Below, piece by piece: positions 10,954 through 22,365 of a stretch of DNA of 50,513 bases. Position 1 is the first letter of the stretch, and every line of letters begins with the position of its first letter. The notes beneath the pieces are model-generated. The model searched no databases and was not told the DNA's origin. It saw nothing but the letters and a program-made list of their open reading frames with translations. Made by a program: the position numbers and the translations under genes. The stretch is from Spongospora subterranea. Taxonomy: Eukaryota; Endomyxa; Phytomyxea; Plasmodiophorida; Plasmodiophoridae. The stretch spans positions 1-50,513 of the forward strand of contig OUQQ01000072.1 in NCBI GenBank assembly GCA_900404475.1. Direction: 5' to 3'.

Positions 10954-13900
10954 TTATGCGCCTGCCATTGAAATTAATCTTTCAACGTCCGAACTATCAT
11001 CAACGTCTGTTCGTTCCTTATTTAATGGTACTGAACCATGTAGTGACATGTTAGCACCCAAATCGTGTTCAGAATGTGATCCAGAGCTGTCATCGCTATC
11101 TGAGATATTTCGTTTCTTTCGACGTCTGATGAGTTTGATATGTGAATACGCCACACGGTGTCATTAGGAACTGATGTACATACCTCACCACCTTTCTCGC
11201 CATGAAACTGGCACTGTCATATTCATCGACCATTTCCGGATTTTGACCGTTCTCAAGATCAGCAGCTAGATTCGTGGACACCTCACGATCAGAATTTGCG
11301 CCAGGTCTGTCGGGAACGACTGTTTGCTCTTGAAGCAAAACTTCAGCATGTTCAGGCATTTCATCAGGATGATTCGTTAGTTGATCTTTTTCAGAATACG
11401 ATTCGTTGGCAACGTCGTTGTCGTCTGTTATACTCTTTTTTTTCTTCACGCTTCTACTTATATTTCTGAAAGATCAATTGAGCAAGGTAAGAGCAAGAGA
11501 CCGATGTATGATAAGACATACCTACGCTTTGTCCTGACAGGAGAGCCTGTTTCATATTCCTCGATTGCAGATGAGATAATCGTCAGCATTTTGGCAATAT
11601 CGTCAGCTGAACTAATTTACGTGAAATCGAGAGTCATTATCCAAAATTATCATGAACGCCGTACTTACTATTTTACTGGTATACGCCAAAATGAAGTTGA
11701 TCGTTGCGGGCTAGGTGGGGTCATATACAGACTTCGTAGAAGAGTTTGAAACTCCTATATTAGCCCAGAACTTACTTTCTAAACGAGGAAATTCGGCGCG
11801 ACGCCAACCTTTAAAGTTAGTGCCTGTTTCTGTTGCCGAGTAAATGGAATCAGTGCAAAATCGGAGCTTTCGTTGAATAGTAATTTTGCTGATAAGCAAC
11901 AGCGCAACTGGAAAACGTTAGCCTCAAAGCGATAGAAGGGAGGACATAGATGATGTACTTGCTCAACAAACCATGAAGCGCCAGATGGTTCACTCGACGA
12001 GAGAATCTTCTTGACAGTGGTTTTCAAAAACCTGGATAGACTGTCGAGTAAAGCTTTACCATCAGCACTTTCATCATCAGCAGCCTCGTCTTCAGAACTC
12101 AAACATCTGTGTATAACTCCTGTTAACGCCCATATAAGCCATACACAGAAAAACTGATCATCATACGGTTGTGTTTTTGTCACGGCCCTCGCCACGCGTG
12201 ATGAAATAGGGGGAGGAGGCAAGCCAAGTTTCCTTAAGCGATTAAAAATTGCACGAGCAGACCGTTGAGGGAGCCTAATTTACATGGGCAAAAGACAATT
12301 TTAGATAGCATTTCCAGACTTACAATTCTTTAAACGCACTGTAAAAATCGGAGCAATCGACGGTTGATTGATAGTTCTGCTGCAGAACTGAATCATCACG
12401 TTCGTTCCAATGTTCTCGGTGGCTTTCAGGGATGATCACTAAAACACTTCAGCGATTGCAAACGGCGACGAAGGAATTACCTCGCATGCCAGATTCACCA
12501 GAATCATTAACAACCTCGCAAATCGATTTGGAACACGTAACAAGTGCCTCAATCACCATTGATCTACAGGATATTACTAAAGATGTATCAGAGAGGAAAT
12601 AAAAACTTACGGGTTGTTTGCACCTAGAAAAAAAAACTGCCTCATTACATATTTACAGAAGGTTCTCAAATTCGAGAACGCTGGGTCTTTCTTCGTAGTG
12701 GCATCGTTCAGGATTTCTTCATATATGCAGAAGAAGGGCACCTAACAAAAACGAAATGTGAATAATTCTTTTTCAAAAACAACATAAAATATCACTGAAC
12801 CCTGAAAAGCATCGGACAATATGGAAGTTGAACAGTTAGCTTATGCAGCACTTTAACAGCATAATCATTGAGGGCTCGCTCGTTGGCCCTATATCTTGCA
12901 AAAATTTGCATGATTGTGTCAATTGACTATACGAAGTCAGATGCGCATTACTCATGACACAGAGCAGCAAATTACTTGTGGATGAGCACATTTTTGCAGA
13001 AACATTGTGATGTCTGCTGTATTGTCGAATTGGTTTTCGTGGTCGGATTCCACCTCGCTGTTGTCCTTCTCCGAGCGCTTGGCGTTTTTATTGCGATTTT
13101 TTGCAGTTCCGGTCGCTCTGTCCATAATTTTGATTTGAAAGTATATGGCTTCCACAAGAAGAGCCACGATCCTGCAAAAGAGTAATCAGAAGAATATCCA
13201 AAAATCGATTATGGTTGCATAGATACTCCAATGGGGCGCGCTTGATTGTAAACCGTTTGAGTAGGGCCGGCAAAACCAACTTACATTCCCCTTTCTGGGC
13301 AAAAACGTGTATCATTTTTTGGGAAAGATTGCGGCTACCACTATCGTGGACATTAATCACTGTCCGTAACTATCCACAATGAATCAGCATTGTCATGGAT
13401 AAAAAAAACTACTGACGAATTCTTTGTAGCAAAGAAGAGCTGGCTGTATCATCTCCCAATCCCCTCGAGACGAAGATAACTAAAAGAGGAACAGCTCAAA
13501 ATAGATACTGAATTCTTGCAATTCCTTACCACTAAAAAGCCACAAATGGCATCGATGCTTGTTTTTGACAGTGGCGATTTCACATTCTGAATGCTGAACG
13601 ATTTGGGCTCTTCAGCACGATGATGTAACTGCATTTCTCTGTTCAACTGGAGAACAAACGCAATTGTAGATAAGAACGAAACCACCGGCAACCGCAAGTT
13701 AGGATCCAAAATATCTTCTGCAAAAGGGAAGAGTTAACGAAGCAACAGCATCCGAAACAGATATGACCACAAAGAGCGAAACGAAGCTCGGACACCGTTA
13801 GGAGTGTAGAGATGAGCTCTGCGCATTGGTTCGTCAGAGCTACAGCCAAATGGAGTACATCAATTTACCATTGCACGAATTTAAAATCGCTTGGGCAAAT

Positions 13901-15396
13901 TCTAAAGTAACAACCCGTGCCTGATCTGAAAAAAAGTGCTGAGACCCTGACCCCTTTAGGCTTCAGCGTCAACTTCAGAAACTAGTCATGAATTGATATT
14001 ACGTACGGAGATCGGGTTCGCGCCTCGTTTTTGAGAATCAGCGGCTCCTCTGTTGAACGGGTTAGTTATAAAACGCGACCCTGTTCAATGATCAACATGG
14101 AAATGAAGTGAAAAGTACATATATACCTCCTCCAACAACAGACACTTTAACGACCCCACCAAACTTTGAGTGCCTACTCGATGTTGATCTGAGGGCGCAA
14201 ACATGAATAATTCGCCCAAAATTGCAGACGGGCATGCCTGTTGTTTTTCAACGCAGAGAGTCGTTCTTGATCAAGAAGGTCCTGAACAGTACACTAACAG
14301 ATGTTTTAGGCCAAGGTAAGTGTGATGGTAAACATTGTAAAAGCATCCAGGGATGGGCAAATGGGGCAAGCAATAGAGATCCTTACTCCAGATGTGTCAA
14401 CCGGCGTGAAGAGAGACTTTGGTGAATGTTCTTTTATGATAAAGTAAACGCAGTCCAAAAGAAGAAAAAGAAGGGATCCGTCTTTTTCATAACCAGTTGT
14501 TCTGCCTGTCTGATCATTGGTGAATTCCGTTTGAACAAGGTACAATATGACGTCAAGAACGTGTTCCTGCGAGTAATATAACTTAATGGAATGCAGTATG
14601 ACACAGTGGTACTTTGTGTAAAATCAAAACACAGCGATCATGTAAATGGTCCAGAAGGGCGTTAGGACACGATGATGAATCGACATGGGGAACAGCCAAT
14701 ACCTGAAACTAAGTCAGATTACCAAATCACATTGGAAGAGCATGTTTACTCGTTGGATAAATTGAACAACACGCAACAGAATGATGGATTCTTGTTTAGT
14801 CCTCGACCTGAGATTAAATTAGTCTTCGCTAAGCATTCAGCGCAATACTAGCCTGGATTGTTTTGCGATTATCCCCTGTATTTGGACGATAACAATAGCG
14901 AATGCGTCAGATCGACACAAAGCATGTTTATACAATTGAAGATAATGACACTGATTCGAAGCTTGAATAGCTCCAGAAGGGACTGGCTTCATTAAAAGAA
15001 CCAGTACCTTAACTGCATCGCACATTGAGACGACAGCTATCATGGACCGTTTGGAAAGGAGCTTACGTATAGTCGAAATGAGCTTCTCATTATTACGAGT
15101 ACAACAAAATAATGGGAGAATTGATGACTGTAATGTATTCCATTGGCCAAGGTTGATGCGATTATAATCGGAATCTCGACACTGCAGAGCGTCAATCAGT
15201 GCTCTAAGAGAATCTTGGCGGCAATTGTTTAGTGAGCGTGGTCGATAGAGGCAGTTAAAACGTCACCTAATGTATCAGGGCCAGGTATAAATTTTCCCTG
15301 TTGATCTCGAGCTCCTAATCTCTGGCAATGTTGCAGCAGTTCAGATTTCTTTTTGGGACAATCAGTAACAACGGGGTCATCGTCCAAATCCGACAT
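10954..15396 (-). CDS. TIMELESS: TIMELESS/Tof1/Swi1 replication-fork protection protein
   Basis: TIMELESS with TIPIN stabilises replication forks and supports the checkpoint and cohesion. The N-terminus starts at 15396 and contains the conserved FIPGPDTL, then DSLRALIDAL and LGQWNTLQ (exon 15213-15067), KVLVLLMKPV (from 15012), and further leucine-rich helices at about 14570-14400. The family hallmark appears as RHSKFGG near 14160. Downstream segments match the Timeless order, including ALNDYAVKVLHKL and PMLFRVPFFCIYEEILND near 12780-12880. The C-terminus is acidic and serine-rich, ending RLISMAGA. The gene has many short introns (the first removes 15266-15214), so only the outer limits and several exons are certain. 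One junction near 14780-14860 does not resolve with canonical GT-AG sites. Total protein is probably about 900-1000 residues. Confidence 0.85.
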
Positions 15397-15569
15397 GTAT
15401 TGCATGCGGTATCCTGCTGCGGTCGCGGCCTCTCCCACAGCCTCAACGAACACACGGTACCGGTCCACACCCACTCGGAACACGGCATAAGAGCCGCGAA
15501 GTGTATACGGTATTGGCTGGTATTGTACGTGAACTCAACCGAGAGGCCGGAGACCATTCCCAATCTCCA

Positions 15570-16622
15570 AACCAAAAGTTCTCTCTCACCGGCACCCAAC
15601 TGGTCACTTTGGTGAAGCCAGGGGTGGTGTCGTCTTCTTGCACACCTGAACCATGAGTTGAAGGGCCGGCTCCTCCGGTCAGGCTTCTGGAATACGATTG
15701 CCATTTGGGTGCCAAGCGTAATATATTCCAAGATTACATACTCGTGAAGGCGGCGCCGCGCGGGTGATTGATTTGCGCTTCTCCAACAGCATCTGTTCAT
15801 TCCAACCAGAATGGTACTCCTCAGTGACCTATGAATAAACGCCACAGAATTTGGCAACGGTCGCATGTAGCAGAAATGTCGGCACATGATGGTGCAGGGG
15901 ACGTCATGAAGAAACGGCCGCGAGGCAAGAACTTTAGGCACGTTGATGATGAGCTCCTATGCCGGTGCTGGCTGTCGGTGTCGCAAGACCCAATCCTAGA
16001 AAATGGGCAAAAGCTTGATACTTTTTGATCAAGGATTGCAGAATTTTTCGACGAGGGAGTCGCGGCATCTGACCCATGGCACCGTTCTGCCACGTCTTTG
16101 CAGTCGCGTTGGTTGCCGCGACATGCCAAATTCTGTGGCGTTTATTCATAGGTCACTGAGGAGTACCATTCTGGTTGGAATGAACAGATGTTGTTGGAGA
16201 AGCGCTTCAGCCTATTCAATCCAAGACCCGCGCGGCGCCGCCTTCACGAGTATGTCATCGTGGGAATGTACTACGCTTGGCATCCAAATGGCAATCGCAT
16301 TCCAGAAGCCTGACCGGAGGAACCGGCCCTTCAACTCATAATTCAGGTGTAAAAGAAGACGACACCACCCTGGCTTCACCGGAGAGACCAGTGGGCAACA
16401 AGAACTCCAAACTGTTTCGCGTTAAACCGCAAACAAGTACTACGTAAATTGATGGAAAAATTCGGCCATATTCTCCATCAATTTACGTAGTACATGTTTA
16501 CGTTTTAACGCGAAATAATGCTTTGTATCTTCGCAGTCAGCGTCTTGTAGAAAATACTTGATGCTGACCTCGTCTTGCAAAGCAGACGCTTCCATCGCCA
16601 AAATTCTGTTCCTCTCAGACAT
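15570..16622. mobile_element. Foldback relic of a SANT/NAM-like transposon gene
   Basis: Two arms in opposite orientation (about 15570-15856 and 16124-16390) are imperfect inverted copies; for example GCCACAGAATTTGGCA at 15841 is mirrored by TGCCAAATTCTGTGGC at 16124. The 267-base centre encodes on the plus strand a Myb/SANT-like module, KNFRHVDDELLCRCWLSVSQ, then GQKLDTF followed by TGA where a Trp (TFW) is expected, then RIAEFFDEGV and LQSRW. The frame continues into the right arm (KFCGVYS, SGWNEQ). A matching C-terminal helix, RNRILAMEASALQDEV, lies on the opposite strand at 16622-16440. These modules are typical of NAM/GST-T3-like genes associated with PIF/Harbinger-class elements in fungi, oomycetes and plants. 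Stops and the inversion make it non-functional. Confidence 0.75.
16415..16515. repeat. Perfect-stem hairpin next to foldback element
   Basis: TTTCGCGTTAAA at 16415 pairs with TTTAACGCGAAA ending at 16515, and the inner 20 bases GTACTACGTAAATTGATGGA pair perfectly with the segment starting 16474. A 16-base loop separates the arms. The right arm lies in the minus-strand C-terminal fragment of the SANT/NAM-like relic, so the hairpin marks the breakpoint where that gene was inverted. Confidence 0.92.
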
Positions 16623-16639
16623 TATCTCGGCCTTCGCGT

Positions 16640-17860
16640 CGTTCGATGGAGTTGGTAGGATGTGTTACATAACTATTACAGCATGATTACACAACATTGT
16701 TCGGATATCCTGACGTGTATTTATTTTCCAACGCAGATAATGCTTACAGTTGTCGGGCAGTTTTATGACTGCCTAGATTGATCAAGTATATCAACCCTCA
16801 ACAACTCGATAAGAACAAGCTTCCATAAACGCTCAGTTCTTACAATCACGTATTCCTTAGTCCATGGGTTTTTCTGCAATATTCAACATAGTCAACAGAA
16901 TTGAATCTCCCTCGGCCATCTTCAACTCGTAACAATCGGCTCCATAGCTCAGGATGCTGTACGTGTTCCCATTCAATGTTTATCATAACAGAGTTACATC
17001 CCAAATGAAAAGGAAAACATGCTTCAGCGTGGAAATATCGACGGGATGCGTGAATTCGTGGGACTACGTATTGAATTTGATTATTGAATCACTATCTCTC
17101 CAGTTTCTGGATCAATCATGCCTACCATACGATTACCTCAAACCAATCGTCCGATTGAACTTACTCGCAGCAACACTAAGATTATTGTTGAGTAGCGTCA
17201 CGAGTGAAAGATTTCGGTGAGTCATGTTGTGGACAGAAAGTGAGACACTAAACATTTGTCCACTCTGTTCAGATCAAGACGAGAAGCACAAAGAGCACAT
17301 GGATTTTCCTGAAGATATGTGCGAATGTTTACGACAATTCTTACGAGGACAAGCGGCCAATCTTAATGCAATGATGCAAAATGTGATATGCCACAATGCG
17401 CACGTTGTGATTGATTATTCAACCTACTTTGCGTGTAGGTTGACGGTCAAACTGTTATTTCTGGAAATGGAGTCCCACCTCAAGGGTTAAGCGTACCACA
17501 GATTGGAGCATCGTTATCGTCTCCTTTGGCTTTGACAATGATGGTGACGGCACTCTTCGTCATGATGTTGATGGTGTTAGGTCGTGATCGACCACGAAGC
17601 TCTGAACTTTCCAAGACGTCACAGCGACCACATGATCATCACGACGAGGATGGCGATTTAATTCGATAATGGAAAAACTGTGTGGCAGCTACTAGATGGA
17701 AACATTGGGCGGCAAGGAATTGTTTGATGTGTATTTAGTAAAACCTGTGCAATGAGGAGATGTTGTGAACACGACAGGGAAAATCTTATTAACAATATAC
17801 AAATATTTTTAAGCAGCGCTCTGCTCTTCCAACTACGACTGGAATGGAATCGCTCGCTGT
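16640..17860 (+). other. Unassigned stretch with possible membrane-protein exons
   Basis: Several plus-strand frames are open: 16954-17220, 17224-17490 and 17490-17670. The last ends with a hydrophobic helix (PLALTMMVTALFVMMLMVLG) followed by a short charged tail (HDHHDEDGDLIR), as in a tail-anchored protein. A strong donor (CGGTGAGT at about 17218) and acceptor (CTGTTCAG at about 17271) lie between the first two, but joining them shifts into a stop, so no full model could be built. No family was recognised. The segment may be a real small gene with an exon I have missed, or a decayed one. Confidence 0.35.
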
Positions 17861-17861
17861 A

Positions 17862-18696
17862 TTATGAAGGTTTGTTTACTAGTCTCGAAGGATTTGATTT
17901 AGGAACTAATGGCGTCGTCGCCAAAGAAGGCGCCTTGACTGGCGCCCGCTTGAGGCGACACCCAGGGCAGTACCATTTTCCTTTGGGAGCTGTTTTCAGA
18001 CCAACGCATTCATAGTGATACCATTCGATATCGCAAGAGTCTTCGTCGCATGCAATCATCTACCCATAAAAGCATAATCAGTCCCGAGCCAAGCACAAAC
18101 GATCAATAACGCTTACATCGCCAAATTGCACTTTCCTACAAAGGCAATAGAGAGGTTCACTTGGATAGGTGTTCAAGACATCAGTAGGCGACATACTTGA
18201 TCTTGGGTTGGCAAGCCCAGGCTTCTTTACTGCTGCAGACCCTAATTATTTTCAACTCACAGCGTCCAACAGTCGATAATCATGAACTACCACGAAGGGT
18301 AAATATTGTCTTGCGAAGTGCATCCTCAGCTGATTTCAGATGGCTATCAATCTCTCTGATGCAACGCTCCACAGACTACATCGCAAACTCAATTACAATA
18401 CACTCATGATTTCCTATTTCTGATACTTCATATGCTTCATTAGCCAGTGAAACCTTTTTAGAAGCAGTCTCTAACAAAGTTGTCTGGTCACTCTGGCTCC
18501 ATGAATTCATTGCTATACAATTATCCTCAACCAATTGGCATGACCGATCAGCGACCTCTATTTTTTTCAAAGTGCTGTTTCATCACTCAAGCACAGACAA
18601 AAAAATTATAAATGCTCTGAAACCAAACCTTCGCATATCGCTGGCGCAATTCTCGGTAAACCGTACGATTGCAGGCAAAGACGATGGCGCATCCAT
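17862..18696 (-). CDS. ING-family PHD finger protein
   Basis: ING proteins read H3K4me3 and recruit histone acetyltransferase or deacetylase complexes. The C-terminal PHD finger is diagnostic: [19 protein letters not shown] (split by an intron), then [13 protein letters not shown] and [10 protein letters not shown], with all Cys4-His-Cys3 ligands visible. The tail is basic and proline-rich rather than having an ING polybasic region. The N-terminal ING coil is seen in [35 protein letters not shown] and [21 protein letters not shown], separated by 45-60-nt introns. The ATG at 18696 is the best supported start; an acceptor-like TGCCAG just upstream (about 18710) allows an additional 5' exon, and an open frame at 18910-18720 might be it. 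Assignment to a particular ING class or complex is not possible. Confidence 0.85.
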
Positions 18697-18954
18697 AAGT
18701 AGGTTGGCAGTCTGGCAGAGAAATGAACCAATGACCCCTTAGACTGTGAGCAATTCGCGCTTCGACAGTGTAACAGATGAAGGAGCAGTGCAGAATCAGA
18801 TCGTTACCATACAGTGCGGACTCTTGTGATTTTCCTGTACCGCCGAACAGCACTGAGCAGACCTCATAGCGACCATTCAGAGCACAGGCTGCCAATAACT
18901 CTATCGCCATAATCTCACAAGAAACGTACTAACAAGGACGATAATTTATCAGCA

Positions 18955-19194
18955 ATGCCATCTATTCAAACAATAATACTCTCGACAATCGCGGCTCTGA
19001 CTTTAACGGGCGCTGTTGCGCTGATCAACGCTCGCCGTGATCCCAGTTTCATTGCTGAGGTCAGTTCCGCTTTTTTTTCTATAAATTATTTGCTGAGATT
19101 GAAACAGTGCCGAACTCTGCAAAGGCAGCTTACAAATTCGAATGTACTATCTGATAGCGATTCTGAAAGCCAACCTTCCAACATCTCAAATTAA
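18955..19194 (+). CDS. Small single-pass membrane protein
   Basis: The first exon encodes a hydrophobic N-terminal helix (TIILSTIAALTLTGAVALI) followed by NARRDPSFIAE. A 48-nt in-frame segment GTCAGT...AACAG looks like an intron (about 19060-19107), and removing it gives a 63-residue protein with a polar, serine/aspartate-rich tail ending SQPSNISN. If retained, the product is 79 residues. It could be a mitochondrial or ER small integral protein, but no family is recognised. It is divergent from the ING gene. Confidence 0.5.
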   Translation: MPSIQTIILSTIAALTLTGAVALINARRDPSFIAEVSSAFFSINYLLRLKQCRTLQRQLTNSNVLSDSDSESQPSNISN

Positions 19195-19480
19195 AAAACA
19201 AATTGAGACGCCCTACTCGTTTATTCGATGCAGTTTGCGTTTTTCTTGTTTACCTCAAACCATACGTACCTAGTTTGGCGAGATTTGGTAAAAAAATAAC
19301 ATTGGAAATAAATGCAAATGCATAAAAGCAGCAAGAGCTGGCGATCTCCTAGGTTTTGCATTGCTTATCAACCTCAACCAAACTTACCAAGCATTGTACG
19401 CAATGCACTGTGAAATGAAGCAGCATGTATATTCGTTAGGATCAAAGTACGCATGATCGTTTATATACATATCAATCTGG

Positions 19481-20962
19481 ATGGGCGAACCCACTCCAAC
19501 GGAAACTGAACCAGAGCCTACAGACGAGATCGACGACGCTGAAATCGCCGTTGATGAAGAAGCTAATGAAGAAGAAATCAAAGAAATTTTTTCTGGTTCG
19601 GAGAAAGAGTTAGAAGAAGAACTTGATGAGCTTGAAGCTGACACAAACGACGTTCAGAGCGAACATTTGAGCAGCCGAACTGCAGAAAGTCCTCTTCATG
19701 AGAACTTTGAAGAGGTTGAGGTTGATTCAGCTAGGCGCAGTCTTGTAGGCGAAGCTCAAGATCAAGATTTATCAGAGGAGATCGCGAGTGAACCTGATGA
19801 AACGGCGATCCTCGTAGAAAGTAGTGCCGACGTATTGGCCAATTCTGAGTCTGCGGAACCGAGCACTGTTGTTGCCTCTTTGGTTGCCGATGGAGTTGAG
19901 CTTACCCCGATCGTGCCAGAAGACCCAGAGCCCAGCATTTCCGTTTCTGATGCGGTTCCGGTTACAATCTTGCCAAATCCCGAATTATCATCCCCAATAA
20001 TTCCAGCTGCTGTTTTTCTTCCTGAGCCGATCAAACCCGTTTCAGAAACAGTTCTGACATTGAGACGGATGCTTCGTGAAGCAAACGAGGAGTTTACGAC
20101 GCTAAATCAGAACGGTTTGAGACTGCAATCCCGGATAGCAGAGCGGCGTAATTCCAATACTGCATCGATTGAATCCGGAACTGGTATGGCAGACCCAACA
20201 GAGCACTATGTCAAAAGTGTACAACGGGTCGCCAATCTCTATAACGTTTTTCGTGCTAAGCAGGATACATTCAACGGAAAAATCGACCGACTAAATATGC
20301 GGTTGGACGAGGAAGATGAAAACGCAGAAGAATTGAGGGAGAGCTTTAAAGCGTTCAAGAGGGAGATATGTAAAGCTGCTGTGTTTAGTCGTACTGGAAC
20401 ATCGATTTCTCCCAAGAAAGTGGAGAAGTTTGAAGCGCTGGAACTGGAAAAGGATCGTGAGTTGGAAGGATTACGGTTAAAGAACATTCACTACCGTAAT
20501 CAGTTAAAAAAACAAGAGACGGCCGTGAAACAGAAGGAACAATTAAGTGAAGGTCTCCACTTGATTGATTTTGAACAATTGAAGATTGAGAATCAAACAC
20601 TGAATGAGAAAATTGAGGAAAGAAATGACGACTTGCACAAGTTGAGGAAAAAGGTCACCACCACAGTACAGGTTTTGACGCACATCAAGGAAAAATTGCA
20701 GTTTATTGAATTAGAGAATGTACAATTACAAGAGAAGTTGACAAGATTAGACGGAGACCTGCAGATAAATCGAGACAAAGTTACCAAAGCAAAACGTATC
20801 AGAGACCGTTTGCGCAACGAGAATTCCAAGCTCAGGGAAAGAAAAGGGTTTGTAGGAAGCCATTTGCTCGTTCAGGATTTCGAGTCGAGGAAATCAAAAA
20901 TTGTCCAACTCAAAGACAAATTAAACTCTACGAAAGAGGCCTACGAAAGGCTGTTGCCTTGA
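19481..20962 (+). CDS. CCDC96: CCDC96/CFAP184-like axonemal coiled-coil protein
   Basis: A single exon encodes 493 residues. Residues 1-70 are very acidic (DEEANEEEIKEIF), 70-195 are a low-complexity linker, and about 195-490 are continuous coiled coil. The C-terminal half carries the conserved CCDC96 block: HLIDFEQLKIENQTLNEKIE, ERNDDLHKLRKKVTTTVQVL, and LTHIKEKLQFIELEN. In ciliated organisms this protein pairs with CCDC113 near the base of radial spoke 3 and the nexin-dynein regulatory complex to control axonemal motility. Its presence argues for a motile flagellum. No intron is evident, unlike most neighbours. Recognition rests on the conserved C-terminal block. Confidence 0.9.
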   Translation: MGEPTPTETEPEPTDEIDDAEIAVDEEANEEEIKEIFSGSEKELEEELDELEADTNDVQSEHLSSRTAESPLHENFEEVEVDSARRSLVGEAQDQDLSEEIASEPDETAILVESSADVLANSESAEPSTVVASLVADGVELTPIVPEDPEPSISVSDAVPVTILPNPELSSPIIPAAVFLPEPIKPVSETVLTLRRMLREANEEFTTLNQNGLRLQSRIAERRNSNTASIESGTGMADPTEHYVKSVQRVANLYNVFRAKQDTFNGKIDRLNMRLDEEDENAEELRESFKAFKREICKAAVFSRTGTSISPKKVEKFEALELEKDRELEGLRLKNIHYRNQLKKQETAVKQKEQLSEGLHLIDFEQLKIENQTLNEKIEERNDDLHKLRKKVTTTVQVLTHIKEKLQFIELENVQLQEKLTRLDGDLQINRDKVTKAKRIRDRLRNENSKLRERKGFVGSHLLVQDFESRKSKIVQLKDKLNSTKEAYERLLP

Positions 20963-21296
20963 CACCCAACAATAAACTGGCAATAGCTCTCCACCGCCCC
21001 AGGATCATCAACCCCTTTTCACTGTCTGGCGGAGCCCTGTTCAACAGTCCATGGTGTACAAAGCACACACGTCACGATTGCCCTTTATGTCTCGCAGTTT
21101 CACCATGTCAGTGAGCGTGGTACGTGTCAAAGGATACCTCATGGGATAGCTGGCAAGTGCCGTTACGGACATATCTTGTTGAACCGGCCGAAATATGCGC
21201 AACTCATGTTGGTGCTCATAGTTTAATCTGCTACACCGTGAGAAGAGCATCGCGAGGGATTTATATAGTCGTCGCCTTCTCTGTAGCTCAATCGAT

Positions 21297-22365
21297 ATGA
21301 CGTCCACTGTTCAAACTCCTGCCGCTGAGTCGGTCAAGGCTCGCGCCAAATCGTCGATCCCTGTGTTCTTCAAGGATTTCGGGAAAGCGGTCAACGGTAC
21401 GACAGTTTCATAGCTCTTGCAACGTGTGCATGTTTTCAAACAAATTGCCGCCGCTTTCACGTATTTTCTGTGTTTTATTATTTTGTTCTGACCGTTTTTT
21501 TGGTGTCAGATATCCTTAAACCCAGCAAGTTTGATTTGGGCAAGCAAATTGAAGTTAAGACCAAGACGAAGAATGACGTGGTACTGTATTCTTATCTAAT
21601 TTCCATCGTTTAAAATACCGACTTCAAAATATATAGACCTTTGTTGCCTCCAGCACACTTCTCGAAGATGATGCTCCTGGAAAATTGGTAGTCAAATCAA
21701 AGGTCTATAAGGCAACCGATTTTGAGGGAGAACTTCATACGAGCGGAAAATTCACTGGGAAAGTTACGTCTGAAAGCCTTGCGGAAGGCTTAAAGATTGT
21801 TGCAAGCAATGAAACAGTGCCGAGCAAGGGAACAAGCTTGCACGTTCTTGAAAGCATGTACTCTCGGAACAATGTTGCTACAACCTTCGCTTTGACCAGC
21901 AATTTCGGCAAAGATCATAAGTTAGATGGATCAGTCGTGTTTGGCTACGAAGGTATCTCGGTTGGTGGCCAAGGCACGTACAAAGGCAACTCTCTTGTTG
22001 ACTACAACGGCGGTGCGGAGTACGCTTCCGAAGACTTCAAAATGACCGTCAAGACTGTGAACAAGGCGGATAAAGTGATAGCCTCTTATTCTCATATCGT
22101 TAGCCCGGCCGCCACTATTATTGGCTCGTTTGGCTACGATTTGGGTAAGTCTACACCAGGAAAGGAGTACTCGATGGGAGGTACGTACAAGTTAGATGAG
22201 GTCTCTAGCGTCACTGCGGCGTATACCACCAAAGGAGCATCTGGAGTCCTTTCTGCTTTGTACGAGGTGAAAATTCAGCCAACGACATTATTATCCCTTG
22301 GCACTGTAGTTGATCTTCACGACACTACGCGTCAAAAGTTCGGAATCAAGCTGACGCTTGGTTAA
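21297..22365 (+). CDS. VDAC: Mitochondrial outer-membrane porin (VDAC)
   Basis: VDAC is the 19-strand beta-barrel channel for ATP, ADP and other metabolites. Exons 21297-21396, 21510-21580 and 21637-22365 give 299 residues. An N-terminal extension of about 20 residues precedes IPVFFKDFGKAVNDILKPSKF, which forms the pore-lining helix. Strand signatures follow, such as GKLVVKSKVYKATDFEGELH, SVVFGYEGISVGGQGTYKGN and SYSHIVSPAATIIGSFGYD, and the C-terminus GIKLTLG matches the porin assembly signal. Length is slightly above the usual 283 because of the N-terminal tail. The second intron acceptor is ATATATAG. It follows CCDC96 in the same direction, 334 bases downstream. Confidence 0.94.

Noticed and set aside
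15315..15941. 208-codon minus frame through the left foldback arm
   Set aside because: It is the complement of a degenerate transposon segment and crosses the TIMELESS first exon in another frame.
15570..16390. Foldback arms as a multiple-displacement-amplification chimera
   Set aside because: The arms differ by many substitutions and small indels, whereas amplification chimeras give identical arms.
19384..19644. Serine-rich minus frame opposite CCDC96
   Set aside because: It is the antisense of an acidic GAA/GAT-rich coding stretch, which always reads as poly-Ser on the other strand.
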